A stretch of 53,342 nt of DNA from CAVXAE01 sp044225565 (GCA_044225565.1 JBGAIL010000006.1:1-53342), one strand, 5' to 3'; shown: positions 1 to 9,529, counted from the first letter of the stretch. Numbers and translations: made by a program. Notes: generated by a model from the sequence alone, not told the origin.

Positions 1-444
1 TTGCAAGACCTGACCCCATCCCTGTTCGCGCTCCTCGTGCCGGTCAGTGCGCTCGCCGAGGAAGCTGCCCGCCCGTTCGCCGCGCCCTCCACCGTGCAGG
101 CCGTGGCGCCGGCCGGCGTGGGGAGCCTGGGCCAGGTGACCGTGGCACTCGCCGTAGTGCTGGCGCTGATCTTCGGAGCCGCATGGGCACTGCGCCGCAT
201 GCGCGGATTCAACAAGAGCGCTGCAGGCTCGCTGGACGTCATCGCCGACCTGCCACTGGGGCAGAAGGAGCGCGCGGTGCTGATCCGTTGCGGCTCGACC
301 CAATTGCTGCTCGGCGTGGCTCCGGGCCGGGTGAGCACGCTGCACGTGCTTGCCGAGCCCATCGATACCACGGCGCCTGCCGGCACTCCCGACACGACGC
401 GCCCGAGCTTCCATGCCCTCCTGATGCGGAGCCTCGGCAAGTGA
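1..444 (+). CDS. fliO: Flagellar biosynthesis protein FliO (possibly 5'-partial)
   Basis: FliO is a small membrane protein that helps FliP assemble into the flagellar type III export gate. The 147 residues show a hydrophobic leader ending near ALAEE, a transmembrane segment at about residues 45-65, and a cytoplasmic tail with the FliO-type pattern LGQKERAVLIRCG followed by LLLGV. It directly precedes and overlaps fliP, its usual neighbour. The reading frame opens with TTG at base 1 of the window, so the true start may lie upstream and the N-terminus is uncertain. Assignment rests on topology, the tail motif and position. Confidence 0.85.
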   Translation: MQDLTPSLFALLVPVSALAEEAARPFAAPSTVQAVAPAGVGSLGQVTVALAVVLALIFGAAWALRRMRGFNKSAAGSLDVIADLPLGQKERAVLIRCGSTQLLLGVAPGRVSTLHVLAEPIDTTAPAGTPDTTRPSFHALLMRSLGK

Positions 445-1196
445 GCTCCCGCAAGCTCAACGTCCTGCTGATCGCCGTGGCCATGCTGCTCGCGTGCGCC
501 ATCGCTGGCGCCGCCGAGCCCGGCATCCCGGCATTCAGCGTGCAGACGAACCCCGCTGGCGGCCAGACCTACAGCCTGACGCTGCAGATCCTGGCGCTGA
601 TGACGGCGCTGACGCTGCTGCCCGCCATCCTGCTGATGATGACCTCGTTCACGCGCATCGTGATCGTGCTCGGCATCCTGCGGCAGGCGATCGGCGCGGG
701 CCAGACGCCGCCCAACCAGGTGCTCATCGGCCTCGCCCTCTTCCTCACCCTCTTCATCATGACGCCGGTGATCGACCGGGTGAACACCGAAGCGGTGAAG
801 CCGTACATGGCGGGCACCATCGATGCCACCGCCGCGCTCAATGCCGCCTCGGTGCCGATCAAGCGCTTCATGCTCGACCAGACTCGCGAGTCCGACATCG
901 CGACCTTCGTGCGCATCTCGGGCGGCAAGGGCTTCGCCTCGCCGCAGGAGGTGCCGCTGTCGATCCTGGTGCCGGCCTTCGTCACGAGCGAGCTGAAGAC
1001 CGCCTTCCTCATCGGCTTCCTGGTGTTCATCCCGTTCGTGATCATCGACCTCGTCGTGGCGAGCGTCCTCATGTCCATGGGCATGATGATGCTCTCGCCC
1101 GTGCTCATCTCCCTGCCCTTCAAGCTGATGCTGTTCGTGCTGGTCGACGGCTGGTCGCTGGTGATGGGCACGCTCGCCGCGAGCTTTTTCCGATGA
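441..1196 (+). CDS. fliP: Flagellar export gate protein FliP
   Basis: FliP forms the core of the FliPQR export channel in the basal body. The GTG at 441 overlaps the fliO stop and gives 251 residues with a cleavable signal peptide ending near AIAGAAEPG. The family signature TSFTRIVIVLGILRQ is clear, followed by the FFLTxFIMxPV-type segment (here LFLTLFIMTPV) and two C-terminal membrane helices ending GWSLVMGTLAASFFR. An in-frame upstream start at 183 would lie inside fliO and displace the signal peptide, so it was rejected. The stop codon overlaps the fliQ ATG. Confidence 0.95.
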   Translation: MSSRKLNVLLIAVAMLLACAIAGAAEPGIPAFSVQTNPAGGQTYSLTLQILALMTALTLLPAILLMMTSFTRIVIVLGILRQAIGAGQTPPNQVLIGLALFLTLFIMTPVIDRVNTEAVKPYMAGTIDATAALNAASVPIKRFMLDQTRESDIATFVRISGGKGFASPQEVPLSILVPAFVTSELKTAFLIGFLVFIPFVIIDLVVASVLMSMGMMMLSPVLISLPFKLMLFVLVDGWSLVMGTLAASFFR

Positions 1197-1462
1197 GCCC
1201 GGAAATGGTGATGGCCATCGGCCAGCGGGCCCTGGAGATGACGCTGCTGCTCGGCGCGCCGCTGCTGCTGGTCGCGCTCGTCACCGGCCTCATCGTCGGC
1301 GCCTTCCAGGCGGCGACGCAGATCAACGAGATGACGCTCTCCTTCATCCCCAAGCTGATCGCCATGGCCGCCGCGCTGGTGCTCGCAGGGCCCTGGATGC
1401 TGAAGGTCATCGTGGGCTACACGCGGGAGCTCTTCGAGAGCATCCCGGGGCTGATCAACTAG
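1193..1462 (+). CDS. fliQ: Flagellar export gate protein FliQ
   Basis: FliQ is a small two-helix membrane protein of the FliPQR export gate. The 89-residue product has two hydrophobic hairpin helices (about residues 15-38 and 50-75) with the conserved loop GAFQAATQINEMTLSFIPK between them, at normal family length. The ATG at 1193 overlaps the fliP stop (ATGA arrangement), indicating translational coupling. It lies between fliP and fliR as in nearly all flagellar clusters. Confidence 0.95.
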   Translation: MSPEMVMAIGQRALEMTLLLGAPLLLVALVTGLIVGAFQAATQINEMTLSFIPKLIAMAAALVLAGPWMLKVIVGYTRELFESIPGLIN

Positions 1463-1464
1463 CC

Positions 1465-2247
1465 ATGGTCAGCGTCACCGCAACGCAGCTCGAGGCGTGG
1501 CTGGGCCAGCTCTTCTGGCCCTTCGTGCGCATCGGCGCCTGCTTCATGGTGGCCCCCGCCTTCGGCGCGCTCTTCGTGCCGGCGCGCCTGCGGCTGGTGC
1601 TCGCCGGCGCGGTGGCGCTGCTGGTCGCACCGCTCATCCCGCTGCCGCAGGGCATCGAGGTGTTCTCCGTCTCCGGCTTCATCGTGACGATCCAGCAGGT
1701 GCTCATCGGCGTGGCGCTCGGCTTCGCGCTGCAGATCCTGTTCGACGCGGTGGCCATGGGCGGCCAGCTGCTCGCCAACAGCATGGGCCTGTCGTTCGCC
1801 TTCAACGTCGACCCGATGCGCGGCACCAGCACCGCCGCGCTCGGCCAGCTCTACGCGCTGCTCGTCATGCTCACCTTCCTCGCGCTCGACGGCCACCTCG
1901 CCGTGATCGAGATGCTGGTCGGCGGGTTCAGGACGCTGCCCATCGGCACGGTCGGCCTCGGCACCGACCAGATGTGGACGCTCGTCTCGTGGGGATCGCA
2001 GATCTTCTCGGGCGCTCTGGCCGTGGCGCTGCCCGGCATCACGGCGCTGATGATCGTGAACATCGCTTTCGGCGTGATGAGCCGCGCGGCACCCTCCCTC
2101 AACCTCTTCGCGGTGGGCTTCCCCATCTCGCTGGTCTTCGGCCTGGTCATCGTGCTGCTCGGCCTGCCGGCGCTCCAGTCGAGCTTCGTGCGGCTGCTCG
2201 GCGAAGCCTTCCTGCTGCTGCGCAGCCTGCTCACCCCGGGAGCCTGA
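1465..2247 (+). CDS. fliR: Flagellar export gate protein FliR
   Basis: FliR completes the FliPQR export gate. The 260-residue protein is almost entirely hydrophobic, with about six membrane segments. It contains the typical sequences FVRIGACFMVAPAFG near the start and a conserved central stretch, VALGFALQILFDAVAMGGQL, followed by MGLSFA. The ATG lies two bases after the fliQ stop. Length and order fit the family; no anomaly was seen. Confidence 0.95.
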   Translation: MVSVTATQLEAWLGQLFWPFVRIGACFMVAPAFGALFVPARLRLVLAGAVALLVAPLIPLPQGIEVFSVSGFIVTIQQVLIGVALGFALQILFDAVAMGGQLLANSMGLSFAFNVDPMRGTSTAALGQLYALLVMLTFLALDGHLAVIEMLVGGFRTLPIGTVGLGTDQMWTLVSWGSQIFSGALAVALPGITALMIVNIAFGVMSRAAPSLNLFAVGFPISLVFGLVIVLLGLPALQSSFVRLLGEAFLLLRSLLTPGA

Positions 2248-2250
2248 GCC

Positions 2251-3393
2251 GTGGCCGAGCACGATCAAGAGAAAACAGAGCTACCGACACAAAAGCGGCG
2301 CGACGAAGCGCGCCGCAAGGGTCAGATACCGCGCTCGCAGGAGCTGAGCGCGGCCTGCGTGGTACTCATCGCGGGCGGCGCGCTGTACTACCTCGGCGGC
2401 GCGATGGGCTCGGGCCTGCACGACCTGATGCATGGCGGGCTCGCCCTGAGCCGTGCCCAATCCATGGACGAGACGCTCGCCATCGGTCATTTCTCGGATG
2501 CGATGCGCACGGCGCTGATGACCTGCGCGCCAGTGCTCGGCCTCACGCTCGTCGCAGCCTTGCTCGCGCCGCTGTCGATCGGCGGTTGGAATCTGAGCTT
2601 CAGCGCGCTCGCGCCGGATTTCTCGCGGCTGTCGCCGATGAACGGCCTCAAGCGCATCTTCTCCGCGCGCAGCCTGGTGGAGCTCTGCAAGGCCTTCGCG
2701 AAATTCGGGCTGGTAGCGCTGTTCACCGCGCTGTTCTTGTGGTCGAAGTCCAGCGAGCTGCTGGGCCTGGGCTCGGAGCCCAGCGCGACCGCCATCGCCC
2801 ACGCGGTGGCGCTGAGCGGCCAGGGCTTGCTCACCTTCTCCGCGGCGCTCGCGCTGATCGCCGCCGTCGACGTGCCCTGGCAGCTGTGGCAGCACACCCA
2901 GCAACTCAAGATGTCGCGCCAGGAGATCCGGGAGGAAATGAAGGAGAGCGAAGGCTCGCCCGAGACCAAGGGCCGCATCCGCAACCTGCAGCACGAGATC
3001 GCCGGCCGCCGCATGATGCAGGAAGTGCCGAAAGCGGACGTGGTGGTCACCAACCCGACGCACTACTCCGTCGCCCTGCGCTACGACGAGAAGCGCATGC
3101 GCGCGCCGATCGTGGTGGCGAAAGGCGTGGATGCGATCGCAGCCCGCATCCGCGAAGTCGCCACCGAAAACCTCGTGCCCATCTTCGAGGCGCCGCCACT
3201 CGCGCGCGCGCTCTACAAGCATGTGGATCTCGGCGCTCCGATCCCGGCGTCGCTGTACGTCGCCGTGGCGCAAGTGCTGACTTACATCTACCAGTTGCGC
3301 GCCGCACACCGTGCAGGCGCCGTGCCGCCCACTCCTCCGACCATCGACCCCTCGGTCGAAGATCCGCCGGGCGCGGGACCGACGAGGCATTGA
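2251..3393 (+). CDS. flhB: Flagellar export switch protein FlhB
   Basis: FlhB switches the export apparatus from rod/hook to filament substrates by cutting itself at an NPTH loop. The 380-residue protein starts with GTG at 2251 and has the conserved N-terminus KTELPTQKRRDEARRKGQ, four membrane helices up to about residue 210, and a cytoplasmic domain. The autocleavage motif NPTH is intact at residues 268-271, so specificity switching should work. A Pro-rich tail follows residue 350. flhA begins three bases downstream. Confidence 0.97.
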   Translation: MAEHDQEKTELPTQKRRDEARRKGQIPRSQELSAACVVLIAGGALYYLGGAMGSGLHDLMHGGLALSRAQSMDETLAIGHFSDAMRTALMTCAPVLGLTLVAALLAPLSIGGWNLSFSALAPDFSRLSPMNGLKRIFSARSLVELCKAFAKFGLVALFTALFLWSKSSELLGLGSEPSATAIAHAVALSGQGLLTFSAALALIAAVDVPWQLWQHTQQLKMSRQEIREEMKESEGSPETKGRIRNLQHEIAGRRMMQEVPKADVVVTNPTHYSVALRYDEKRMRAPIVVAKGVDAIAARIREVATENLVPIFEAPPLARALYKHVDLGAPIPASLYVAVAQVLTYIYQLRAAHRAGAVPPTPPTIDPSVEDPPGAGPTRH

Positions 3394-3396
3394 TGC

Positions 3397-5490
3397 ATGG
3401 CTGAAGCCGCCGCAAACGCTCCCTTGAACATGCGCACGCTGCTGCGCACCGGCCTCGGCCTGCCGATAGGCGTGCTCGCCATCCTGGCCATGGTGGTGCT
3501 GCCGCTGCCACCGCTCGCGCTCGACGCATTGTTCACCTTCAACATCGCGCTCTCCATCGTGATCGTGATGGCGGTGTTCTACGTCGCGCGCCCGATCGAG
3601 TTCGGCGTGTTCCCCACCGTGCTGCTGCTCGCCACCTTGCTGCGACTGGCGCTCAACGTCGCCTCCACCCGCGTAGTGCTGCTGCATGGCCACACCGGCA
3701 CGCATGCGGCGGGACAGGTCATCGAGTCCTTCGGCGAATTCGTCATCGGCGGCAACTTCGCGGTCGGCGTCGTGGTGTTCATCATCCTCACCATCATCAA
3801 CTTCGTGGTGGTGACCAAGGGCTCGGGGCGCATCTCGGAAGTGAGCGCCCGCTTCACCCTGGACGCCATGCCCGGCAAGCAGATGGCGATCGACGCCGAC
3901 CTCAACGCCGGCCTCATCACGCAGGACGAGGCCCGCGCGCGCCGCGCGGAAGTGCGCGCGGAGTCCGACTTCTACGGCTCCATGGACGGTGCCAGCAAGT
4001 TCGTCCGCGGCGATGCCATCGCGGGCATCCTGATCCTCTTCATCAACATCATCGGCGGCCTCGCCATCGGCATGATCGCGCACGACATGCCGCTCTCGAG
4101 CGCGGGCCGCACCTACACGCTGCTCACCATCGGTGATGGCCTGGTCACGCAGATCCCGGCGCTGCTGCTGTCGACCGCCGTGGCCATCATCGTGACCCGC
4201 ATGTCCGGCTCGCAGGACATGGGCGGTGAGCTGCGCAAGCAGCTGCTCGGTCAGCCGAAGGCGCTGGCCGTGGCGGCCGGCCTGCTCGCGGTGATGGGCC
4301 TCATCCCCGGCATGCCCAACTTCGCGTTCCTGACGATGGCCGCCATCGCCGGTTTCGCGGCGTATGCGCTAGCCAAGAAGCGCACCGAGGCCAAGACGGC
4401 CAAGCCCGCCGCGGAAGCCGCTCCCCCGCCTCCGCCGCCCGAGGCGCGCGAGCTCTCGTGGGACGACGTGCAGCCCGTGGATCCGGTGAGCCTCGAAGTG
4501 GGCTACCGCCTCGTGCCGCTGGTCAACAAATCGCAGAACGGCGACCTGCTCGCCCGCATCCGCGGCGTGCGCCGCAAGCTTTCCCAGGATCTCGGCTTCC
4601 TCGTGCCGTCCGTGCACATCCGCGACAACCTGGACCTCTCGCCCAGCAGCTATCGCATCAACCTCGGCGGCGTGCCGGTGGGCGAAGGCGTGGTCTACCC
4701 GGAGCGCGAGATGGCGATCAATCCCGGGAGGGTGTTCGGCCCGCTCAAGGGCATCGCGACACGCGACCCCGCCTTCGGCATGGAAGCGATCTGGATAGAG
4801 CCCTCGCAGCGCGAGAATGCGCAGACGCTCGGCTACACGGTTGTGGACGCCAGCACCGTCGTGGCCACGCACCTCAGCCACATCGTGCAGATGCACGCGC
4901 ACGAGCTGCTCGGCCACGAGGAAGTGCAACAGCTCATGAGCAACCTCGCCAAGAGCGCTCCGAAGCTGGTGGAGGATCTCGTGCCGAAGATCCTGCCGCT
5001 TTCCGCGGTGGTGCGGGTGCTGCAGGGCCTGCTCGCCGAGCGCGTGCCGATCCGCAACATGCGCACCATCGTCGAGACGCTCGCCGAGCATGCGCCCCGC
5101 ACGCCGGATCCGGCGATCCTGCAGGGCCATGTGCGCGCTGCGCTCGGACGGCAGATCGTGCAGGAGATCGCGGGCATCGCGGGCGAGCTGCCCGTGATCA
5201 CGCTCGACCCCGAGCTCGAGCGCCTGTTGCAGAACTCGCTCGGCAATTCCAACGGCTCCGCGACCCCCGGCCTCGAGCCGGGCCTCGCCGAGCGCCTGCA
5301 GCAGCGGCTCTCCGAATCCGCGCAGCGACAGGAGGTCTCGGGCGAGCCGGCGGTGCTGCTCGTTCCGCCGCAGCTGCGGCAGACCCTCGCCCGCTTCATC
5401 CGCTCGAGCGTGCCCAACATGCACGTGCTCGCGTGGAACGAAATTCCCGATAACCGGAAAGTCCGTCTCGTGACGGCGGTAGGACGCTGA
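3397..5490 (+). CDS. flhA: Flagellar export protein FlhA
   Basis: FlhA forms the nonameric ring that receives chaperone-substrate complexes and uses the proton gradient for export. The 697-residue protein has about eight membrane helices in residues 20-320, the FHIPEP-family signature around residues 145-168 (RISEVSARFTLDAMPGKQ), a Pro-rich linker near residues 335-350, and the four-part cytoplasmic domain. Length matches the family. Its stop overlaps the flhF start by one base, linking export to the polar-placement genes. Confidence 0.97.
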   Translation: MAEAAANAPLNMRTLLRTGLGLPIGVLAILAMVVLPLPPLALDALFTFNIALSIVIVMAVFYVARPIEFGVFPTVLLLATLLRLALNVASTRVVLLHGHTGTHAAGQVIESFGEFVIGGNFAVGVVVFIILTIINFVVVTKGSGRISEVSARFTLDAMPGKQMAIDADLNAGLITQDEARARRAEVRAESDFYGSMDGASKFVRGDAIAGILILFINIIGGLAIGMIAHDMPLSSAGRTYTLLTIGDGLVTQIPALLLSTAVAIIVTRMSGSQDMGGELRKQLLGQPKALAVAAGLLAVMGLIPGMPNFAFLTMAAIAGFAAYALAKKRTEAKTAKPAAEAAPPPPPPEARELSWDDVQPVDPVSLEVGYRLVPLVNKSQNGDLLARIRGVRRKLSQDLGFLVPSVHIRDNLDLSPSSYRINLGGVPVGEGVVYPEREMAINPGRVFGPLKGIATRDPAFGMEAIWIEPSQRENAQTLGYTVVDASTVVATHLSHIVQMHAHELLGHEEVQQLMSNLAKSAPKLVEDLVPKILPLSAVVRVLQGLLAERVPIRNMRTIVETLAEHAPRTPDPAILQGHVRAALGRQIVQEIAGIAGELPVITLDPELERLLQNSLGNSNGSATPGLEPGLAERLQQRLSESAQRQEVSGEPAVLLVPPQLRQTLARFIRSSVPNMHVLAWNEIPDNRKVRLVTAVGR

Positions 5491-6860
5491 TGAAAATCTC
5501 GAAGTACACAGGAGCCGACATGCGCCAGGCGCTTCGCCAGGTGCGCGAGCAGCTCGGCCCGGATGCGGTGATCCTCTCATCCCGACGCGTGCTGAACGGC
5601 GTCGAGGTCACCGCGGCCATCGACCACGACGTGGCGGAGCAGGTGGAAGAAGCGACCGCCATCGCCACGCCTGCACAATTCGATTCGGAAGAATTCGTTC
5701 GGCTTTCGCCGACGGCGCTCGCCAAGGCCGGCTCACCCACCCCAGGCGCGGCGTCGCGCCCGGAATCGCGGGCTGTCGCGACCGCTGCGGCCCTGCCCGC
5801 TCCGGCTCAAGCGGGCACGCCGGCCAGTCCGGTGGCGCTGCAGCCGATGCTGCCGCCCAGCCTGCTGCCTCCCGTAGCACCGCCAGCACTCGCCGAAGCG
5901 GCAGCTGCCCGGTCGACGGAGCCTGCAGTCGCGAGCGACGCCATGAATGAAGAGCTGCGCACGCTGCGTCGCATCCTCGAGACCCAGGTGGCGCAGCTCG
6001 CATGGAACGACCTGACGCGCCGCGCGCCCATCCATACCGAAGTGCTGCGCGAGCTCACCCAATACGGTTTCACGCAGGATTTCGCGGCGAAGATCGTCTC
6101 GCAACTGCCCACTCGCATCGATCTCACCCAGGCGCGCCGCCTGGCCATCGCCTCGATCTCACAGCAGGTGCCGGTCACCGGTGACCGCTGGCTGGAGAAC
6201 GGCGGCCGCGTCGCGCTTCTCGGTCCCACGGGAGTGGGCAAGACCACCACGCTCACCAAGCTCGCCGTGCGCTGGGTGTTGCGCCATGGCCCGCGCGACA
6301 TTGCGCTGGTTTCCGCGGATAGCGCGCGCATCGGGGCCCACGACACCATCGCCGCGCTCGGCCAGATGCTCGGAGTCACCGTTCATTCCATCGACAGCCT
6401 CGCAGAGCTGCCCACCTTGCTGTCGCAGCTCGAGGGCCGCCGCTTCGTGCTCATCGACACCCCAGGGCTGAGCCAGCGCGACACACAGCTGGCCGCGCGG
6501 CTCGCGGAGATCGCATCGACGGGCGATCAGCTGGAGACGGCGCTCGTGCTGGCCGCCAGCACGCAGGCCGGCGCGCTCGAGGAGATCGTCTCGCGCTTCG
6601 CTTCAGCGAAGCCGGCCAGCTGCCTGCTCACGAAAGTGGACGAAGCCGCGAGCCTCGGCGGCGCGCTGTCCGTGCTGACTCGCGCCAACCTGCCCATTGC
6701 CTACATCAGCGAAGGCCAGCGGGTCCCCGAAGACCTGCGGCCCGCGCGCGCGCTCGAGCTGGTCTCGAGCGCGGTGCAGCTCGCCCAGGCGAGCGGCGCC
6801 ACCGCCGATGAAGACCTGCTGCGACGCCGTTTCGGAGAAATCGCCCATGCCCTCGCCTGA
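5490..6860 (+). CDS. flhF: Flagellar SRP-like GTPase FlhF
   Basis: FlhF is an SRP-family GTPase that marks the pole where the flagellum is built. The 456-residue protein has the N-terminal B domain (MKISKYTGADMRQALRQVR), an Ala/Pro-rich linker at about residues 80-150, and the NG GTPase domain from about residue 190. The P-loop GPTGVGKT lies at residues 245-252, with VSADSARIGAHD and LIDTPGLSQRD following as later nucleotide motifs. Its presence with flhG supports polar flagellation. It overlaps the flhG start by 14 bases. Confidence 0.95.
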   Translation: MKISKYTGADMRQALRQVREQLGPDAVILSSRRVLNGVEVTAAIDHDVAEQVEEATAIATPAQFDSEEFVRLSPTALAKAGSPTPGAASRPESRAVATAAALPAPAQAGTPASPVALQPMLPPSLLPPVAPPALAEAAAARSTEPAVASDAMNEELRTLRRILETQVAQLAWNDLTRRAPIHTEVLRELTQYGFTQDFAAKIVSQLPTRIDLTQARRLAIASISQQVPVTGDRWLENGGRVALLGPTGVGKTTTLTKLAVRWVLRHGPRDIALVSADSARIGAHDTIAALGQMLGVTVHSIDSLAELPTLLSQLEGRRFVLIDTPGLSQRDTQLAARLAEIASTGDQLETALVLAASTQAGALEEIVSRFASAKPASCLLTKVDEAASLGGALSVLTRANLPIAYISEGQRVPEDLRPARALELVSSAVQLAQASGATADEDLLRRRFGEIAHALA

Positions 6861-7728
6861 CATCCGCATCATCGACAGCGGCCGCATGAGCGGACTCGCC
6901 AATCCCGTCCAGGTGATCGCCGTCACCGGCGGCAAGGGCGGCGTCGGCAAGACCAGCGTCTCGGTGAATCTCGCCACGGGCCTCACGGCCTCGGGCAAGC
7001 GCGTGGTGCTGCTCGATGGCGACCTCGGCCTCGCCAACGTCGACGTACTGCTCGGCCTCTCGCCTCGCTACACGCTGGCGCACGTGCTTTCCGGCGAGCG
7101 CACGCTCGACGAGATACTGGTGAAGGCGCCGCAAGGCTTCCACATCGTGCCCGCCGCATCCGGCGCTGCGGACCTCGCCTCGCTGGGCGATGCCGCCCAT
7201 CTCGGCCTGGTGCAGGCCTTCAGCACACTGGCTTCGAGGCTCGACGTGCTCATCATCGACACGGCCGCAGGCATCGCCCCGGGCGTGCTGCAGTTCTCGC
7301 AAGCCGCGCAGCACGTGCTGGTCGTGTTGTGCGACGAGCCCGCCTCGCTGACCGACGCCTATGCGCTCATCAAAGTGCTGAGCCGCAGCCACGGCGTCGG
7401 CCGCTTCCGGGTGCTCGCCAACATGACCCGCACGCCGGGCGAGGGACAGGCCCTGTTCCACAAGCTGGAGCGCGTCACGGGGCGCTTCCTGGACGTGACC
7501 CTGGAGTACGCCGGCGAAGTGCCGGACGACGACTTCGTGCGCCGCGCCATCCGTGCCCAGCGCCCGGTCCTCGATGCCTTTCCTTCGAGCCCGGCGGGGC
7601 GCGCGTTCCGCAAGCTCGCCGCGACCGCCGAGAGCTGGCCCGTCCCTGCAGGCCCCCGCGGCAACCTGGAGTTCTTCGTCGAGCGGCTGGTGCGACGCCC
7701 GGCCGTGGAGCTCACGGTGGTGTCATGA
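6847..7728 (+). CDS. flhG: MinD-like flagellar number ATPase FlhG/FleN
   Basis: FlhG (FleN in Pseudomonas) is a ParA/MinD-type ATPase that antagonises FlhF and limits flagellar number, often through the FleQ regulator. The deviant Walker A motif KGGVGKT is at residues 30-36, LLDGDLGLANVDVLLG follows, and IIDTAAG gives the Walker B region. The ATG at 6847 overlaps the flhF stop and gives 293 residues; a second Met 13 codons later is also possible. No fleQ gene is visible in the window. Confidence 0.93.
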   Translation: MPSPDIRIIDSGRMSGLANPVQVIAVTGGKGGVGKTSVSVNLATGLTASGKRVVLLDGDLGLANVDVLLGLSPRYTLAHVLSGERTLDEILVKAPQGFHIVPAASGAADLASLGDAAHLGLVQAFSTLASRLDVLIIDTAAGIAPGVLQFSQAAQHVLVVLCDEPASLTDAYALIKVLSRSHGVGRFRVLANMTRTPGEGQALFHKLERVTGRFLDVTLEYAGEVPDDDFVRRAIRAQRPVLDAFPSSPAGRAFRKLAATAESWPVPAGPRGNLEFFVERLVRRPAVELTVVS

Positions 7729-8453
7729 ACACCCTCACGGTCAACGCGTACGCGGCCGGGCGCCCCCCCCGCAACCCGGACAACGACGCTCTCGTGACGC
7801 GGCACGCGGAGCTGGTGAAGCGGATTGCCTACCATCTGGCCGGTCGTCTGCCGGCCTCCGTGGACGTCGCGGACCTCATCCAGGCCGGCATGCTGGGCCT
7901 GCTCGAGGCGGCGGCGAACTACGCGGCCGACCGGGGGGCGAGCTTCGAGACCTACGCGGGCATCCGCATCCGGGGCGCGATGATCGATGCGCTGCGCAAG
8001 CTCGACTGGGCGCCCCGCTCCGTGCACCGCAAGGCGCGGGCCGTCGCGGCGGCGGTGCGGGAGATCGAGAAGGAGACCGGACGGGACGCCCGCGACGGCG
8101 AGATTGCCGAGCGGCTGGGCGTGACGCTGGAGGAGTACCACTCGATCGTGCAGGACGCCGCGAGCTGCCGGCTCGCGAGCCTGGACGCCGACACCGCCGC
8201 CATGGCGGCGGAGCCCTCTGCGGATCCGTTCCGCGAGGTGGTGGACGAAGGCTTTCGCGCCGCGCTGGCGCAGGCCATCGGCACTCTGCCGGAGCGGGAG
8301 AAGCTGGTGATGTCGCTGTACTACGGCGACGGATTGAACCTGAAGGAGATCGGCGCCGTGCTGAAGGTGACCGAGTCGCGCGTGTGCCAGCTGCACGGTC
8401 AGGCCCTGGTGCGCCTGAAAGCGCGGCTCGCGGACTGGAGGAAGGATCGATGA
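7725..8453 (+). CDS. fliA: RNA polymerase sigma-28 factor FliA
   Basis: FliA directs transcription of late flagellar genes and is held inactive by FlgM. The 242-residue protein has sigma region 2 (about 25-95, including DLIQAGMLGLLEAA and FETYAGIRIRGAMIDALR), region 3 (about 100-165) and region 4 (about 185-240, LPEREKLVMSLYYGDGLNLK). The ATG at 7725 overlaps the flhG stop. Its partner FlgM is at 26943-27260, and several promoters here match the sigma-28 consensus, so regulator, anti-regulator and targets lie in one window. Confidence 0.97.
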   Translation: MNTLTVNAYAAGRPPRNPDNDALVTRHAELVKRIAYHLAGRLPASVDVADLIQAGMLGLLEAAANYAADRGASFETYAGIRIRGAMIDALRKLDWAPRSVHRKARAVAAAVREIEKETGRDARDGEIAERLGVTLEEYHSIVQDAASCRLASLDADTAAMAAEPSADPFREVVDEGFRAALAQAIGTLPEREKLVMSLYYGDGLNLKEIGAVLKVTESRVCQLHGQALVRLKARLADWRKDR

Positions 8454-8839
8454 CTAGCGACATGAAATTCCTGGTGGTCGACGACTACTCGACCATGCGC
8501 CGCATCGTGAAGAACCTGCTTCACGACCTCGGCTACGCGCAGGTGGCGGAGGCCGACGACGGCAACACCGCGCTGCCGATGCTGAAGGCCGGCGCCTACG
8601 ATTTCCTCATCACGGACTGGAACATGCCCGGCATGCCGGGCCTCGACCTGCTGAAGGCGGTGCGGGCCGACGACCGGCTCGCGAAGCTGCCGGTGCTCAT
8701 GCTCACCGCGGAAGCCAAGCGCGAGCAGATCGTGGAGGCCGCCCAGGCCGGAGTGAACGGCTACGTGATCAAGCCGTTCACGGCCGCCACCCTCAAGGAA
8801 AAGATCGACAAGATCCTCGAGACCCGCGCCGCCAGCTGA
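8450..8839 (+). CDS. cheY: Chemotaxis response regulator CheY
   Basis: CheY carries the phosphoryl signal from CheA to the motor switch protein FliM. The 129-residue single receiver domain has all key residues: Asp11 and Asp12 for Mg2+, phospho-acceptor Asp56 (FLITDWNMPGMPG), Thr86 and Lys108 (VIKPF). The sequence MKFLVVDDYSTMRRIVKNLL closely resembles enterobacterial and Pseudomonas CheY, which marks this as the motor-binding CheY rather than the second copy at 17854. It overlaps fliA and is followed by cheZ. Confidence 0.96.
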   Translation: MTSDMKFLVVDDYSTMRRIVKNLLHDLGYAQVAEADDGNTALPMLKAGAYDFLITDWNMPGMPGLDLLKAVRADDRLAKLPVLMLTAEAKREQIVEAAQAGVNGYVIKPFTAATLKEKIDKILETRAAS

Positions 8840-8851
8840 AGAGCCCACCCC

Positions 8852-9508
8852 ATGTCCGAACCGGCATCACGCGACAATATGGACCGCGACACCGCGCTCA
8901 TGGCAGAGCTGCACGACCTCACGTGCAACCTGCGTACGGCGCTCGAGCGCTTCCGTTTCGAATCCCGTCTCAACGATCTCGCGGAGAAGGAGATCCCCGA
9001 TGCGCGCCAGCGTCTGAGCCACGTGATCAAGCTCACGGACAGCGCGGCGCACCGCACGCTCGATCTCGTTGAGCAGTCCTGCCCACCCGCGGACCGCATC
9101 GCCGGCGAGGCTACCGAGCTCGCCGGGATCTGGGCCCGCTTCCGCGCGCGGCAGATCAAGCCCGAAGAATTCCGCGCCCTGCTGCCGCGCATGGACGCAT
9201 TCCTGAAGGCCGCCCGCGCGGACTCCGAGACGGTCCGCGCCAATCTGGCCGAAGTGCTGCTCGCGCAGGGCTACCAGGATCTGAGCGGACAGATCATCCG
9301 CGGCGTCATGGTGCTGGTCGCCGAAGTCGAGAGGACGCTCGCGGACCTCACACGGCTCGCGCGCGGCGAGCCCGGCGCGACCCTCCGGGCACACAACGAC
9401 GAGAACGCCCGCCCCAGCGGCCCCGCCGTGCCGGGCGTAGACCCCGATGCCACCGTCGTGAACGACCAGCAGGCAGTGGATGCGCTGCTGTCGCGGCTCG
9501 GAATGTAG
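8852..9508 (+). CDS. cheZ: CheY-P phosphatase CheZ
   Basis: CheZ speeds dephosphorylation of CheY-P. The 218-residue, mostly helical protein carries the active-site helix QGYQDLSGQIIRGVM; Asp143 and Gln147 sit at the same numbers as in Escherichia coli CheZ. The C-terminus, AVDALLSRLGM, has the CheY-binding tail after a low-complexity linker. It follows cheY by 12 bases, as in Pseudomonas. In Pseudomonas cheA would come next; here a stator pair does. Confidence 0.95.
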   Translation: MSEPASRDNMDRDTALMAELHDLTCNLRTALERFRFESRLNDLAEKEIPDARQRLSHVIKLTDSAAHRTLDLVEQSCPPADRIAGEATELAGIWARFRARQIKPEEFRALLPRMDAFLKAARADSETVRANLAEVLLAQGYQDLSGQIIRGVMVLVAEVERTLADLTRLARGEPGATLRAHNDENARPSGPAVPGVDPDATVVNDQQAVDALLSRLGM

Positions 9509-9529
9509 GCCCTCGCCCAGGACGCAACG

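Noticed and set aside
3467..3476. GCCGATAG inside flhA as a sigma-28 -10 box
   Set aside because: No TAAA-like box at the required spacing and no gene start nearby.
2281..4083. Open frame of 600 codons on the minus strand opposite flhB-flhA
   Set aside because: Crosses two real genes antisense, with repetitive His/Arg/Glu-rich translation.
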